Source: JANXLO01 sp038231295
GTDB lineage: Bacteria; Armatimonadota; Chthonomonadetes; Chthonomonadales; Chthonomonadaceae
Direction of reading: 5' to 3'
Assembly: GCA_038231295.1 (NCBI GenBank)
Contig: JBBRLP010000013.1
Coordinates: 1 to 64,000, forward strand
DNA length: 64,000 nt
Position numbers and translations under genes: made by a program. Position 1 is the first letter of the stretch, and each line of letters begins with the position of its first letter. Below, in pieces: positions 31,906 through 40,050 of the stretch. The notes under the pieces were generated by a model, which worked only from the letters and a program-made list of their open reading frames with translations, ran no database searches and had not been told where the DNA came from.

Positions 31906-34475
31906 TATTTTCCGGTCAGGGCTTTGAGTTCGGCGGAGGTCAGTTTCTCTTTGCCCTCTTTGCCGATCTGCACGGCGTTGCCGCCGACCCGGACAATCAC
32001 CTCGTCTCCCACCGACGAGTAGGCGGCGAGGGACGGCACGGCTTTGAGCAGAGCGAAATGGGCGTCGCTGAACGCCTGTATCTTTGTCAGGCCCTGCTTC
32101 CCGGCGGTGAACGTGTTGTCCTGCCAGACGTTATTGCCCTGGAGGTAGAACGTCCGGTCGTTGACGGCCTGCACGGTGATGGTGTTGCCCACGTCCTCAA
32201 GCTGCTGCTTCACTGCCAGCACATTCGCCGCAGGCCTTCCTGCCGGTCCAGCGGCTCCAGGCAGACCGCCCCTGCCTCCACCACCGAAACCGGCGCCGTT
32301 CTGTCCGCCCAGATAGCGGTAGTTGCCGGGCGCGGCGAGACCGGAGGCGCGGCCTCCCTGCTTCGCCTCACCCTCCGCATAGTAGTTGACGCTGCCGTTC
32401 GCGCCCTGATAGCGCGAGGTCGCCTGTTCCGCTTTTTTGTAGGCGTTGGCGCGTCCGCTCTGGTTGGTCACGCCTTCGCCGCTGATGCCGAACTGCACGG
32501 CGCGTCGGGCCACCTCCTGCCGCACTTTCTCCAGGCTCTCCTCCGAAAGTTTTGTCTCTCCGAGGCTGCCTGCCACCAGCGCATTGCCGCCCACATCCCG
32601 CAGACTTAGCCGCCGAATCTCCTGCTCGTCCACGAGGAAAGAGGTGTACTCGGTGATGATGCCGTACTCCCGTGAGAGGCGCACGATTTCGTCAATGATC
32701 TCTCTCTTACCCGCCGGATTGTCGGAGAGGCGCACCTGATCCACCAGATAGCCGAGTTTACGCGCCGCCCAGATGCGGGGCAGGAAGTTGTTGCTGCCGT
32801 CCGCCTCTCCCGCTTTCGCGCCGAGGGCAAAGTTGGCCTCCGTGCCGCTTGCCAGCCCGCTCAGATGCACGGAACCCGCGCCGCTGCCCCGGAACCGCCC
32901 GGTGACGACCAACTGCGAACCCTGAAACATATCGGGCAGCGTCTTCGGGTAGACATCGTAGACATCCATGCCGTCGAAGGCCAGTTTCACGTTGGAGAGA
33001 ATGGGCGAGGCGACCTTTGCGAAGAACGCGGAGACCGTCGCTTCGACATCCTCCTCCGGCTTCACGTAGTCGGAGTCGCCCCCGCCGAGGTCGGCAAGTC
33101 GGTCGAGGAACGGCACATTCACATCATAGCCGAGGCCGAAGCAGAAGATACGCGCCGGACGAGCGGTCGCCTGTCTGTCTCTGAGCGCCGCCGGCTTCAG
33201 CAGTGGCAGCGCGTCGTTCTTCTCCATTAGCCCGTTGCGCTGTTTGAAATGCGACAGGATCGTGTTGATGTCGGTCTCGCCGACGGTCGGCAAGCCGTCC
33301 GTCAGGAAGACGATCATGCGGGTCTTGCCGGGTTCGTCTTTCAGCAGGTCCACGGCGGCGCGGAGGGCATCGTCAATGTTGGTGCCGCCGCTCGCCTCGA
33401 TGTTCTCCACGAAGTGCTGTGCTTTCGTCAGGTTGTCGGCGGTGGCGGGAACGAGGCCATGCGTCAGGACATCGGGCGACTCGTTGAACGTAATCACATC
33501 AAAATGGTCTTCCGGGCGCAGTTTGCCGAGGCAGAAGAGCAGCGACTTGCGGGCCTGTTCGATCTTCTTGCCGCTCATCGAGCCAGTGCGGTCCAGAACA
33601 AACACCACCTGCTTGGGCAGGATGCGATCCTTCGGCACACTGACGCGGGGCGAGGCGAGCAGCATGAAATAGCCGTCCCGGTCGCCGCTCTTATAGGTGA
33701 GCAGGGAGAGGCCGATGTCGTCCGCGCTCGTGCTGTAGAAGAGGGTCAGGTCGCGGTCGGAGGTGTCGTTGACGCCCTCCCAGGAGGCGGTCGCCGTGCG
33801 GTCGTCGGGACGGCGCAGCGAGAGGTCGTGCGAGGGCGAGAAGACGTTTTTCAGCGGCGAACTCGTCATCAGTTTGATGGAGACGGTGGTCACGCCGACT
33901 GGCTTTGCACTGAACCGGGAGGTTGAGAGCGAATAGGCGTACTTCCGCATTCCGGCCTGCGGCTTCAGAATCTCGGTGTAGCGCATCTTGATAATGCGCT
34001 CGCTCTGCGGGGGAATGGGATAGACGGAGATTTTGACCAGGTTGCGCCCAACGTACTCCAGCAGGGCCGGGTCACGGTAACGGCGCACATAGCCTTCGTA
34101 GGTGGAACGGGCCTCTTCCGCCGTCAGGATGCGCGGCTCCATCGTCTTGTCGCCAACGGTCATGGTAAACGCGGTGGGCGTTGCGCCTTCAGGCAGCGGA
34201 TAGAGGTAGGTTCCCTCCTGCGCCGCGCTGCTGCTGTTTACGAAGGTCTGCGAGACGGTCGTCTCCGCCACAGCGTCGTTGATGACAGTGGTGACGTGCA
34301 GGTCTTTCACATAGAAAGGCTGTACGAAGATCGGGCGGGGCGGCAGCGGGCCAGGGCCGATGTGGCTCGGGCGTTCCGGGTAGAGAATCCCCTGTGCCAC
34401 TGCACTCCCGACGAGGCCGCACAGGATCGCCAGCGTCAGCGCCAGCCTCAGAAACGGTTTGTGAAGGTCTTTCAT
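31905..34475 (-). CDS. Exported VIT/von Willebrand factor A domain protein
   Basis: An 856-residue secreted or anchored protein like inter-alpha-trypsin inhibitor heavy chains. A signal peptide (LALTLAILCGLVGSAVAQG) is followed by the VIT domain (about 45-190; FVQPFYVKDLHVTTVINDAV, EGTYLYPLPEGATPTAF), a VWA domain (about 285-470) with the metal site VFVLDRTGSMSGKK, FDVITFNESP and IVFLTDGLPTVGE, and a long C-terminal region including YGIITEYTSFLVDEQE. The middle is rich in Gly (a run near residue 750). The DxTGS form of the metal motif has Thr at the third position. AAAGGAGTG lies upstream of the ATG. Function unknown; predicted to bind proteins on the cell surface. Confidence 0.9.
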   Translation of the reverse strand: MKDLHKPFLRLALTLAILCGLVGSAVAQGILYPERPSHIGPGPLPPRPIFVQPFYVKDLHVTTVINDAVAETTVSQTFVNSSSAAQEGTYLYPLPEGATPTAFTMTVGDKTMEPRILTAEEARSTYEGYVRRYRDPALLEYVGRNLVKISVYPIPPQSERIIKMRYTEILKPQAGMRKYAYSLSTSRFSAKPVGVTTVSIKLMTSSPLKNVFSPSHDLSLRRPDDRTATASWEGVNDTSDRDLTLFYSTSADDIGLSLLTYKSGDRDGYFMLLASPRVSVPKDRILPKQVVFVLDRTGSMSGKKIEQARKSLLFCLGKLRPEDHFDVITFNESPDVLTHGLVPATADNLTKAQHFVENIEASGGTNIDDALRAAVDLLKDEPGKTRMIVFLTDGLPTVGETDINTILSHFKQRNGLMEKNDALPLLKPAALRDRQATARPARIFCFGLGYDVNVPFLDRLADLGGGDSDYVKPEEDVEATVSAFFAKVASPILSNVKLAFDGMDVYDVYPKTLPDMFQGSQLVVTGRFRGSGAGSVHLSGLASGTEANFALGAKAGEADGSNNFLPRIWAARKLGYLVDQVRLSDNPAGKREIIDEIVRLSREYGIITEYTSFLVDEQEIRRLSLRDVGGNALVAGSLGETKLSEESLEKVRQEVARRAVQFGISGEGVTNQSGRANAYKKAEQATSRYQGANGSVNYYAEGEAKQGGRASGLAAPGNYRYLGGQNGAGFGGGGRGGLPGAAGPAGRPAANVLAVKQQLEDVGNTITVQAVNDRTFYLQGNNVWQDNTFTAGKQGLTKIQAFSDAHFALLKAVPSLAAYSSVGDEVIVRVGGNAVQIGKEGKEKLTSAELKALTGK

Positions 34476-34751
34476 CTCTCAACACTCCTTTGCAGCACAT
34501 GGCAGGGCCGTGAACGCCCCGTCTGGGAGGCATACCTTAAATGGAACGAGGGGTGTCAACCCTTTGTTTTCCCTTATGGCAAGGTGATTACCCTATCGAA
34601 AATCTGCGATTACATTTTTCGGAAAGCGGCTTACCCTGGAGCGTGCGTCCACACACCAGGGGCGACCGCTTGAACGGGGGAGACTGTTCGGGGATTAGAC
34701 GGCCTCTCGCCGCAGAACGTTACACAGGCAGCGAATGAAGACGAGAGACGT

Positions 34752-36101
34752 CTACGGCGAGGAGGACCGGCGGGCGCGGCGGACGGGCAGGAATCCCGCG
34801 CCTTTCTGGCCGCGCTGAATGGTGGGGCTGCGGGCCAGGAGCCGCCAGGTCAACCCGGTGCGGGAGTCCTCAACGGCGAGGAGCATCATTCCGAGGTCAA
34901 TCCCGAGGACATCGGGGTCGTACCAGTCTTTTTGCAGATTGAACGCGTTGGCAAAGCCGTAACGGCCCCAGATTTTGTCGTGGAGTTTCCACAGATCGGT
35001 CAGGGCCTGCCGGGACTTTTGCGGCGTGAAGAGAATTCCGGCCAGCATCGCAGTCGGGGAGACCGTGCCGGTGTTGTGACCGTCGGCGGGACTGTCCGCC
35101 CCGTAGCCGTCCGGCTGATCGTTGGCATTGATGCCCCAGAAACCTGCCGCGTAAGTCTTGTTTTCGGGGTGGCGGGCAGCATACGCCTGATCGGCGAGAT
35201 GGGCGTTGCGCCACTTTTCCCACCAGTCGCGTCCCTGCCGATCTCGCTTTTCGCGCAGATCGAAGAAACCTGCGGGCATCTGCGCGAAGAAGAGCGGCGA
35301 CGGCCCGCCAAACACGGTCGTTCCCTCTTCCGCAACGACTGGAAACGTCCAGCCGTCCCAGGCGGCAACCGGGAGGCCATGCGTGGTCGTTCCCATCCCC
35401 AGCAGGTAGAGAGAAAGGGCCTCGTTGTAGCCCTGCCAGCGTGTGGAGAGCCAGCCCTTCTCCGGTGTCCAGCCCATCGAAGGCGCGAGGGCGTCCGACT
35501 TCATTCCCCCGTCCGTCTCCATCCATTTCCAGTCTATTCGCCCTGCAATCTCCTCCGAAAGCTTCTGGACTTCGGTGCCGTGCCAGTACTCTCCGGCCGT
35601 CAGCCCGCCCAGAACCAATAGCGTGGTGTCTATCGAGGAGAGTTCGCTGTCCCAGACGCGCTTGCCCGTGTGCCAGTCGTCGAAATGATAGAAAAAGCCG
35701 TGTTCGGAGGGGAGCTTATCATGGATGAAACGAAGGCTGGTGAGGGCGTGGGCGTAAGCCTCTTTCCGCGTCACCCAGCCGTGTTCGACGCCGATGGGCA
35801 GCGCAACCAGCATATAACCCGTCGCAGCGATGGAGGCGACACTGTAGGTGTCCGGCGTCTCCTCCCGATTCTTTGCCCGGTCTTTCGTCAGGCCGGTCGT
35901 GGCCTCCGTCTCGCGCCAGAAATAGTCGAAAGCACGTTTCTGCACCTCCGCCAGCGTTGGAGGCGCAGATTCGGGAGCGCTCTGGACACGAGCGACATCG
36001 GCCCGACGTTGTCTGCCTGCGTCGGACATTCTCCCCGCCTGCGCGGAGACGGCAGACGCCAAAACGATCCCGACAGTCAGCACACGCAAAAGAGGTTTCA
36101 T
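34752..36101 (-). CDS. Exported glucoamylase-like glycosidase (PF10091 type)
   Basis: A 449-residue exported protein with a signal peptide (LTVGIVLASAVSAQAG) and an (alpha/alpha) barrel. Typical features: LAEVQKRAFDYFWRETEATTGLTKDR, YSVASIAATGYML, FYHFDDWHTGKRVWDSELSS, WQGYNEALSLYLLGMGTTTH and a C-terminal GFANAFN...WYDPDVLGIDLGMML. Members such as bacterial beta-glucan glucohydrolases act on cyclic or linear beta-1,2 and related glucans; the substrate here is not known. The ATG at 36101 gives a clean signal peptide; the upstream in-frame part is not family-like. Fits the other carbohydrate enzymes in the window (GH74, esterase). Confidence 0.88.
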   Translation of the reverse strand: MKPLLRVLTVGIVLASAVSAQAGRMSDAGRQRRADVARVQSAPESAPPTLAEVQKRAFDYFWRETEATTGLTKDRAKNREETPDTYSVASIAATGYMLVALPIGVEHGWVTRKEAYAHALTSLRFIHDKLPSEHGFFYHFDDWHTGKRVWDSELSSIDTTLLVLGGLTAGEYWHGTEVQKLSEEIAGRIDWKWMETDGGMKSDALAPSMGWTPEKGWLSTRWQGYNEALSLYLLGMGTTTHGLPVAAWDGWTFPVVAEEGTTVFGGPSPLFFAQMPAGFFDLREKRDRQGRDWWEKWRNAHLADQAYAARHPENKTYAAGFWGINANDQPDGYGADSPADGHNTGTVSPTAMLAGILFTPQKSRQALTDLWKLHDKIWGRYGFANAFNLQKDWYDPDVLGIDLGMMLLAVEDSRTGLTWRLLARSPTIQRGQKGAGFLPVRRARRSSSP

Positions 36102-36157
36102 AAGAGATCGCCTTCTATCGTTGCCTCTCAGATATGTCGGTATGGTTCGGCCAGAAA

Positions 36158-36502
36158 TCATAGTTGCCAAACCCCGTGATCCACATCGCCTTGAATATAG
36201 ATAGCGCAACTACCCTTTCCCGGAATCTCCATCGGGGGAAGCGCAACGAAAGCACCTTGTTCAGCTGCCGCTTCTAACGCCGCTTCGATGTCGTCAACGA
36301 GCCAGTACGGTCGAATGACAGGGGTTTCCGTCTCCCGCAAGGGGCCGCGCACGCCAATACTGCTGCCCTCCGGCAGAGGAGCCGTTCGCGCACCTCCCAG
36401 GAGCGGATCAGGGGAACCAAACTTGATGCCGTGTGCTGCCTCATAGGCAGCACACACAGCCTCTACATCCGAAGCGACAATCTCTAAATAGTGAACCTTC
36501 AT
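36158..36502 (-). CDS. VOC-family (glyoxalase-like) protein
   Basis: A 114-residue protein with the vicinal-oxygen-chelate fold: MKVHYLEIVASDVEAVCAAY at the N-terminus, a middle with ARTAPLPEGSSIGVRGPLRE, then PYWLVDDIEAALEAAAEQGA and a C-terminal strand GSCAIYIQGDVDHGVWQL. The VDDIEAALE motif is typical. The usual metal ligands (His and Glu) are not all evident, so its chemistry is uncertain. AGGAGGGG precedes the ATG with ideal spacing. Confidence 0.82.
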   Translation of the reverse strand: MKVHYLEIVASDVEAVCAAYEAAHGIKFGSPDPLLGGARTAPLPEGSSIGVRGPLRETETPVIRPYWLVDDIEAALEAAAEQGAFVALPPMEIPGKGSCAIYIQGDVDHGVWQL

Positions 36503-36871
36503 TTGACCCCTCCTGCGTTTCCAGCCTGTTTGTTGATAATGCGCTACTCAGTCTCATCCCTGCTTTTCGGAATCGTGTTCTACGACAAAGTGGGTGTTTT
36601 TACATGAATCCCTACTGCTCCATAATCCCTACTGCTACCCTGACCATTCCGCCGAAAGTCCCGCTATATCCTGCCCAATACCATCTTCCAGCGATGCCGA
36701 AGCCAATGGGATTGAACTGGCTGTGCCCGCGCAGGCGGATACCTGGCCGAAGGCCACCGAGCGGCAGGGTTCAGCCTGCCGACCTATCCGACCCATACCG
36801 ACAGAAAATCTTGCCAGGTGCACGGCGTATCGTGTACACTGTCGGTAATCCAATCTGAGGTGATAGACGGA
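36503..36871. other. Gap with small hairpins before the esterase gene
   Basis: No gene is supported. Two short perfect hairpins occur: TGGCC-GAA-GGCCA (36744-36756) and CGGCAGG-GTTCAG-CCTGCCG (36762-36781). The right end contains the candidate esterase promoter. Confidence 0.5.
36811..36840 (+). promoter_or_regulatory. Candidate promoter for the esterase gene
   Basis: TTGCCA (36811-36816) and TACACT (36835-36840) are 18 bases apart. The start would be near 36847, giving a 25-base leader that contains the GAGGTGAT ribosome site of the esterase gene. Confidence 0.4.
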
Positions 36872-37870
36872 ATGTTGACCCGATTTTCCCGGATGCTGCC
36901 CTCGCTGCTCTTTGCCTGCTGGCTCTGTTTCGGCGGAATAGCCGCTGTGACCGCACAGCAGAAGCCCTTTACCCTGCCCCCACCCGCCGACAACACAGAG
37001 GCCCTGCGCTGCGCCTTCTACGCCTACGACGCCGACCTGCCCCTGAACCCTACGATAAAGCCTCTCGACGATTCGGAAATCCGTACCCGCGTTCGTCTCG
37101 ACTACGACTCCGCCCACGATCAGCGGGTCGCCGCCATTGTCGCTATTCCGAAGAAGGTGCAGGGGCCGATGCCTGCCGTCTTGCTCATGCACGGTTCCGG
37201 CGGCGACAAGGACGTGAACTACATCCACGGCATCAGCGAAGCGCTGGTGCGACGTGGGTTTATCACCCTCTCGATAGACGCACAGTACCGGGGCGACCGC
37301 GTCAAGCCGGGCCGCGTCAACGACATCAAGCCCGACTCCTACAACTGGCGCGATGCCTGGGTGCAGACTGTCATTGATCTGCGCCGCGCCATTGACTATC
37401 TGGAGACGCGCCCCGATGTGGACAAATCGCGCATCGGCTACCTCGGCGTCAGTATGGGCGGAATTCTCGGTGGGATACTCGGCGGCGTGGAGGAGCGAGT
37501 CGCCTGCTTCGCGCTGGTGGTTCCCGGCGGTGGTTTCGTAGACCTGGCGAAGAACATAGACAAGTTCCCCAACCTCAAAGCGCACTGGCCTATCGCGCCC
37601 AATCCCGCCGTGATGAAGCGGGTGGAAGAGATCGCCAATGTCGCCGACCCCATCTATTTCGTTGGGCGCATCGCCCCGCGTCCGCTGCTCATCGTCGTCG
37701 CCAAACACGACGAACTGATCCCCCCCGAAGCCTCTACCGCTTTCATCAACGCCGCCCACGCCGACGAGGCCACGCAGGTGCATCGTGTCGAATCCGGCCA
37801 TGTCCCGCCCACGCAGACCGTCTTCGATGTCCGCGACTTCCTCCTCGCCCACCTCGGCCCAAAAAAATAG
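36872..37870 (+). CDS. Exported alpha/beta hydrolase (acetyl xylan esterase / dienelactone hydrolase-like)
   Basis: A 332-residue exported esterase. The signal peptide is MLPSLLFACWLCFGGIAAVTAQ-like. The hydrolase domain shows the oxyanion loop VLLMHGSGGDKD, the nucleophile elbow GYLGVSMGGILGG (Ser), the acid DE of VVAKHDELIPPE and the base His of VESGHVPP. The family includes acetyl xylan esterases, fitting the glycosidases in the window. The ATG at 36872 is chosen because GAGGTGAT precedes it; the frame starts earlier at 36818 without a signal. A small unrelated gene follows. Confidence 0.88.
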   Translation: MLTRFSRMLPSLLFACWLCFGGIAAVTAQQKPFTLPPPADNTEALRCAFYAYDADLPLNPTIKPLDDSEIRTRVRLDYDSAHDQRVAAIVAIPKKVQGPMPAVLLMHGSGGDKDVNYIHGISEALVRRGFITLSIDAQYRGDRVKPGRVNDIKPDSYNWRDAWVQTVIDLRRAIDYLETRPDVDKSRIGYLGVSMGGILGGILGGVEERVACFALVVPGGGFVDLAKNIDKFPNLKAHWPIAPNPAVMKRVEEIANVADPIYFVGRIAPRPLLIVVAKHDELIPPEASTAFINAAHADEATQVHRVESGHVPPTQTVFDVRDFLLAHLGPKK

Positions 37871-37975
37871 CACACACACTTTCACGCTGCCCGCCGAGGC
37901 GAAATTACCCCGGTAGGCACTTTCCTTTTTTGCTGGCTTGATGGGAGTTGGATACAAAGAAAAGAGGGAACCCAT

Positions 37976-38353
37976 TTGGAAGCAGACCCCGCCCTGCAGG
38001 AAGTATTCGCACAACTGAAGGCGATCCTGGAATCGCTCGCAGCGCATCTCGTCGTCGTGAAGGATGAGCCAACGAGGTACTACCTCGACACGACACGCAT
38101 GATGCCAAACAAGAAACCGCTTTCCTTCGGAGCTGTCGTTATCACCAAAAACTACGTCAGTTTTCACCTGATCCCTGTTTACGTCTGCCCGGAGTTGCTG
38201 ACAGAAATATCGCCGGACTTACGGGCGCGAATGCAGGGCAAAGGCTGCTTCAACTTCAAAAAGGTTGACGCTGCGCTGTTCGCGGAACTCGCACAACTGA
38301 CACAGGCAGGCTTCGAACGGTTGCAGCGCGGCGGAATGTTCGACGCCCATTGA
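37976..38353 (+). CDS. Small alpha/beta protein, DUF1801-like
   Basis: A 125-residue soluble protein. It starts with TTG at 37976, with GAGGGA at 37963-37968, and reads EADPALQEVFAQLKAILESL. The central PLSFGAVVITKNYVSFHLIP and the later CFNFKKVDAALFAELAQLTQ recall the YdhG/DUF1801 type of small protein (a strand pair, then a Phe-Lys-Lys helix). The match is by eye and the function is unknown. Confidence 0.55.
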   Translation: MEADPALQEVFAQLKAILESLAAHLVVVKDEPTRYYLDTTRMMPNKKPLSFGAVVITKNYVSFHLIPVYVCPELLTEISPDLRARMQGKGCFNFKKVDAALFAELAQLTQAGFERLQRGGMFDAH

Positions 38354-38409
38354 ACCCTATCCCGGTGTATAATAGTGGAGATACGCGAATAGGATAAAGA
38401 GGTGATTTT

Positions 38410-38805
38410 ATGGCGATGAATGTGCTGGGCGGCGTTCTGGAGACGTGCGGGACAGCCCCGATGACCGGTTTCTATCGCAATGGGTGCTGCGATACCGGGC
38501 CGGATGACTATGGACTGCATCTCGTCTGCACACAGGTAACGGAGGCGTTCCTGAAGTTCTCGAAGACGCGAGGCAACGACCTGACCACTCCCATTCCCGC
38601 CTACGGCTTCGCTGGCCTGAAACCGGGTGACCGCTGGTGCCTCTGCGTGGAGCGCTGGAAAGAGGCCCTGGACGAAGGCATGGCTCCGCCTATCGTACTG
38701 GCCGCAACTCATGTCTCCGCACTCGAATTCGTCGCCCTCGATGACCTGCGGCGTTATGCGGTGGATACCGGGGAGCGGCGCGAACCCAACAGTTCCCCCG
38801 AATAG
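38410..38805 (+). CDS. DUF2237 family protein
   Basis: A 131-residue conserved protein of unknown function. The DUF2237 pattern is complete: MNVLGGVLETCGTAPMTGFY, RNGCCDTGPDDYGLHLVC, FLKFSKTRGNDLTTPIP and LKPGDRWCLCVERWKEA, with conserved cysteines (C13, C26, C27, C40 and the CLC pair). The Cys pattern suggests a metal or redox role, not proven. GAGGTGATTTT precedes the ATG. A TATAAT (38368-38373) upstream may be its -10 box. A 16-bp hairpin terminator follows. Confidence 0.92.
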   Translation: MAMNVLGGVLETCGTAPMTGFYRNGCCDTGPDDYGLHLVCTQVTEAFLKFSKTRGNDLTTPIPAYGFAGLKPGDRWCLCVERWKEALDEGMAPPIVLAATHVSALEFVALDDLRRYAVDTGERREPNSSPE

Positions 38806-38811
38806 ACTGCA

Positions 38812-38854
38812 AAACCGCACAGAGGCCGGGGATTTCCGGGCCTCTGTGCGGTTT
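38812..38854 (+). terminator. Terminator after the DUF2237 gene
   Basis: AAACCGCACAGAGGCC pairs perfectly with GGCCTCTGTGCGGTTT around an 11-base loop, 6 bases after the stop. A clear transcription terminator. Confidence 0.8.
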
Positions 38855-38876
38855 CCATTGTGTAACGTTTCGGAGT

Positions 38877-39139
38877 ACCCGGCACGTTCCTGTGCCGGGC
38901 CACGCACTCCAATCCCTGGCAGGTGGGTCGGTTGAAAATGGCCGGATGGGTTTAGGAACCACTTCACGTAACGCCCTCCGAAACCTGGCAGGTGGACCGG
39001 GTACAAAAACGTACCCGGCAAGAAAGTGCGGGCGTCCTGCGAACGCAATCTTCCGAAGCCAATTCTCGTCGGAGCGCCTGTTCTGGTGGGGTTGGGAACG
39101 ATTTTCCGACAACGCCCTCCGAAACCTACCAACCAGCGG
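38877..39139. repeat. Tandem intergenic repeat cluster, family D
   Basis: Three related 25-base segments (38902-38926, 38971-38995, 39112-39139), each beginning ACGCNCTCC and continuing ANACCTGGCAGGTGG in the first two, alternate with hairpins: CCCGGCACG/TGTGCCGGG near 38878-38899 and CCGGGTAC/GTACCCGG near 38997-39018. A related stretch in inverse orientation is at 44408-44450. The repeats are degenerate and unevenly spaced, so they are palindromic elements and not a CRISPR array. Confidence 0.7.
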
Positions 39140-39140
39140 G

Positions 39141-39195
39141 GCATTTCCGTCTGCAAGACGTTTGCACTTTCATGACGGGGGTTTTCAACCGCCGG
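39141..39195 (-). repeat. REP-like repeat, family A
   Basis: A minus-orientation family-A copy: GCATTTCCGTCTGCAAGACG followed by TTTGCACTTTCATGACGGGG and a GTTTTCAACCGCCGG end. It is nearly identical to the 20521-20575 arm except for single-base changes (TCATG in place of TAATG, CCGCC in place of CCCCC). It sits immediately beyond the bL25 stop codon. Confidence 0.85.
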
Positions 39196-39214
39196 TTGTC
39201 CGGCAAAATCCCTA

Positions 39215-39841
39215 TCACGCACCCTTTGCGTCGGCGGGATCGGCCTCTGCAGTGGGCGTTTCAACAACGGCATCCATTTCGGTCGGGGCGCTCAGGGTGG
39301 CGATGACCGTGTTCTCCGGTGTCAGGATTTCGTAGCCTTCCTGTTTCGGCAGATCGGAGACGCGCAGAGAACTGTTCATTTCCATGTGCGACACATCCAC
39401 GTTAATGTGGTCTACCAGGTGCTGCACGTCGCTGCGGATTTCCAGTTGGGAGAGAACCTGTGAGAGAACCCCTTCCCCGATGCGGACGCCCTCTGGCTCT
39501 CCCCGGAACGTCAGCGAGATGTGCGTCTTGACCATATCGCCTTTTTCCATGTCCTGGAACGTGACATGAAGCAGGCGTTTTGAAATCGGGTCGCGCTGAA
39601 TATCGTGTACCAGAACGGTATGCACGACATTAGACGGTTCTATTGTCATCTCCGCCACAGCGGAGCCACCATGCAGCGTGATGAAAGCGTTCAGCAGCTT
39701 TTCATCCTCTTGCAGATGCAGTGTCTCATGCTTTTTATGCTGGATGGAGACGGGAACAATTCCGCTCAAACGCAGTCGCTTTATCTCTCCCTTGGAGGTC
39801 GCCGTAAGGGGCTGGGCGGTAAGTTGCGGTGTCTTGGACAT
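39215..39841 (-). CDS. rplY: 50S ribosomal protein bL25 (Ctc form)
   Basis: A 208-residue 5S rRNA-binding ribosomal protein. The N-terminal L25 domain spans about 1-95 (LTAQPLTATSKGEIKRLRLS, GIVPVSIQHKKHETLHL, VLVHDIQRDPISKRLLHVTF), followed by a C-terminal TL5-type domain (PEGVRIGEGVLSQVLSQLEI, VDVSHMEMNSSLRVSDLP) and a short Ala/Glu tail. The Ctc form carries this second domain and in many species lies near prs and pth; here it is 34 kb from prs. The gene stands alone, with a repeat cluster downstream and a terminator region upstream. Confidence 0.93.
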   Translation of the reverse strand: MSKTPQLTAQPLTATSKGEIKRLRLSGIVPVSIQHKKHETLHLQEDEKLLNAFITLHGGSAVAEMTIEPSNVVHTVLVHDIQRDPISKRLLHVTFQDMEKGDMVKTHISLTFRGEPEGVRIGEGVLSQVLSQLEIRSDVQHLVDHINVDVSHMEMNSSLRVSDLPKQEGYEILTPENTVIATLSAPTEMDAVVETPTAEADPADAKGA

Positions 39842-39984
39842 AGTGGGTCACTCTTTCTCGACAGGGAAGGCAAGGCGATCACTGCCGCACCTTCCCCATC
39901 CGTAAATCCTGATTGCACAGTATTAGACAGATGCAAGCGAACTAATGTTCCCACGTTTTCTAACACTCGTAAAAACGGACGTTC

Positions 39985-40023
39985 AAAAAGAGAGCGCATC
40001 CTTCGTGTTGAGGGATGCGCTCT
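39985..40023 (-). terminator. Terminator of the sugar-nucleotide operon
   Basis: On the minus strand an 11-bp stem (AGAGCGCATCC / GGATGCGCTCT) is followed by C and five T residues. It lies 28 bases beyond the stop of the 1106-residue gene, a canonical Rho-independent terminator. Confidence 0.75.
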
Positions 40024-40050
40024 TACGCAAACGCATAGTCGAGGAGCAGG

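Noticed and set aside
36635..38167. A 510-codon frame antisense to the esterase gene
   Set aside because: The plus-strand esterase has a signal peptide and full catalytic triad; the antisense frame has nothing recognisable.
38877..39139. Possible CRISPR array
   Set aside because: Repeat segments are degenerate, unequally spaced and interrupted by unrelated hairpins; no cas gene is in the window.
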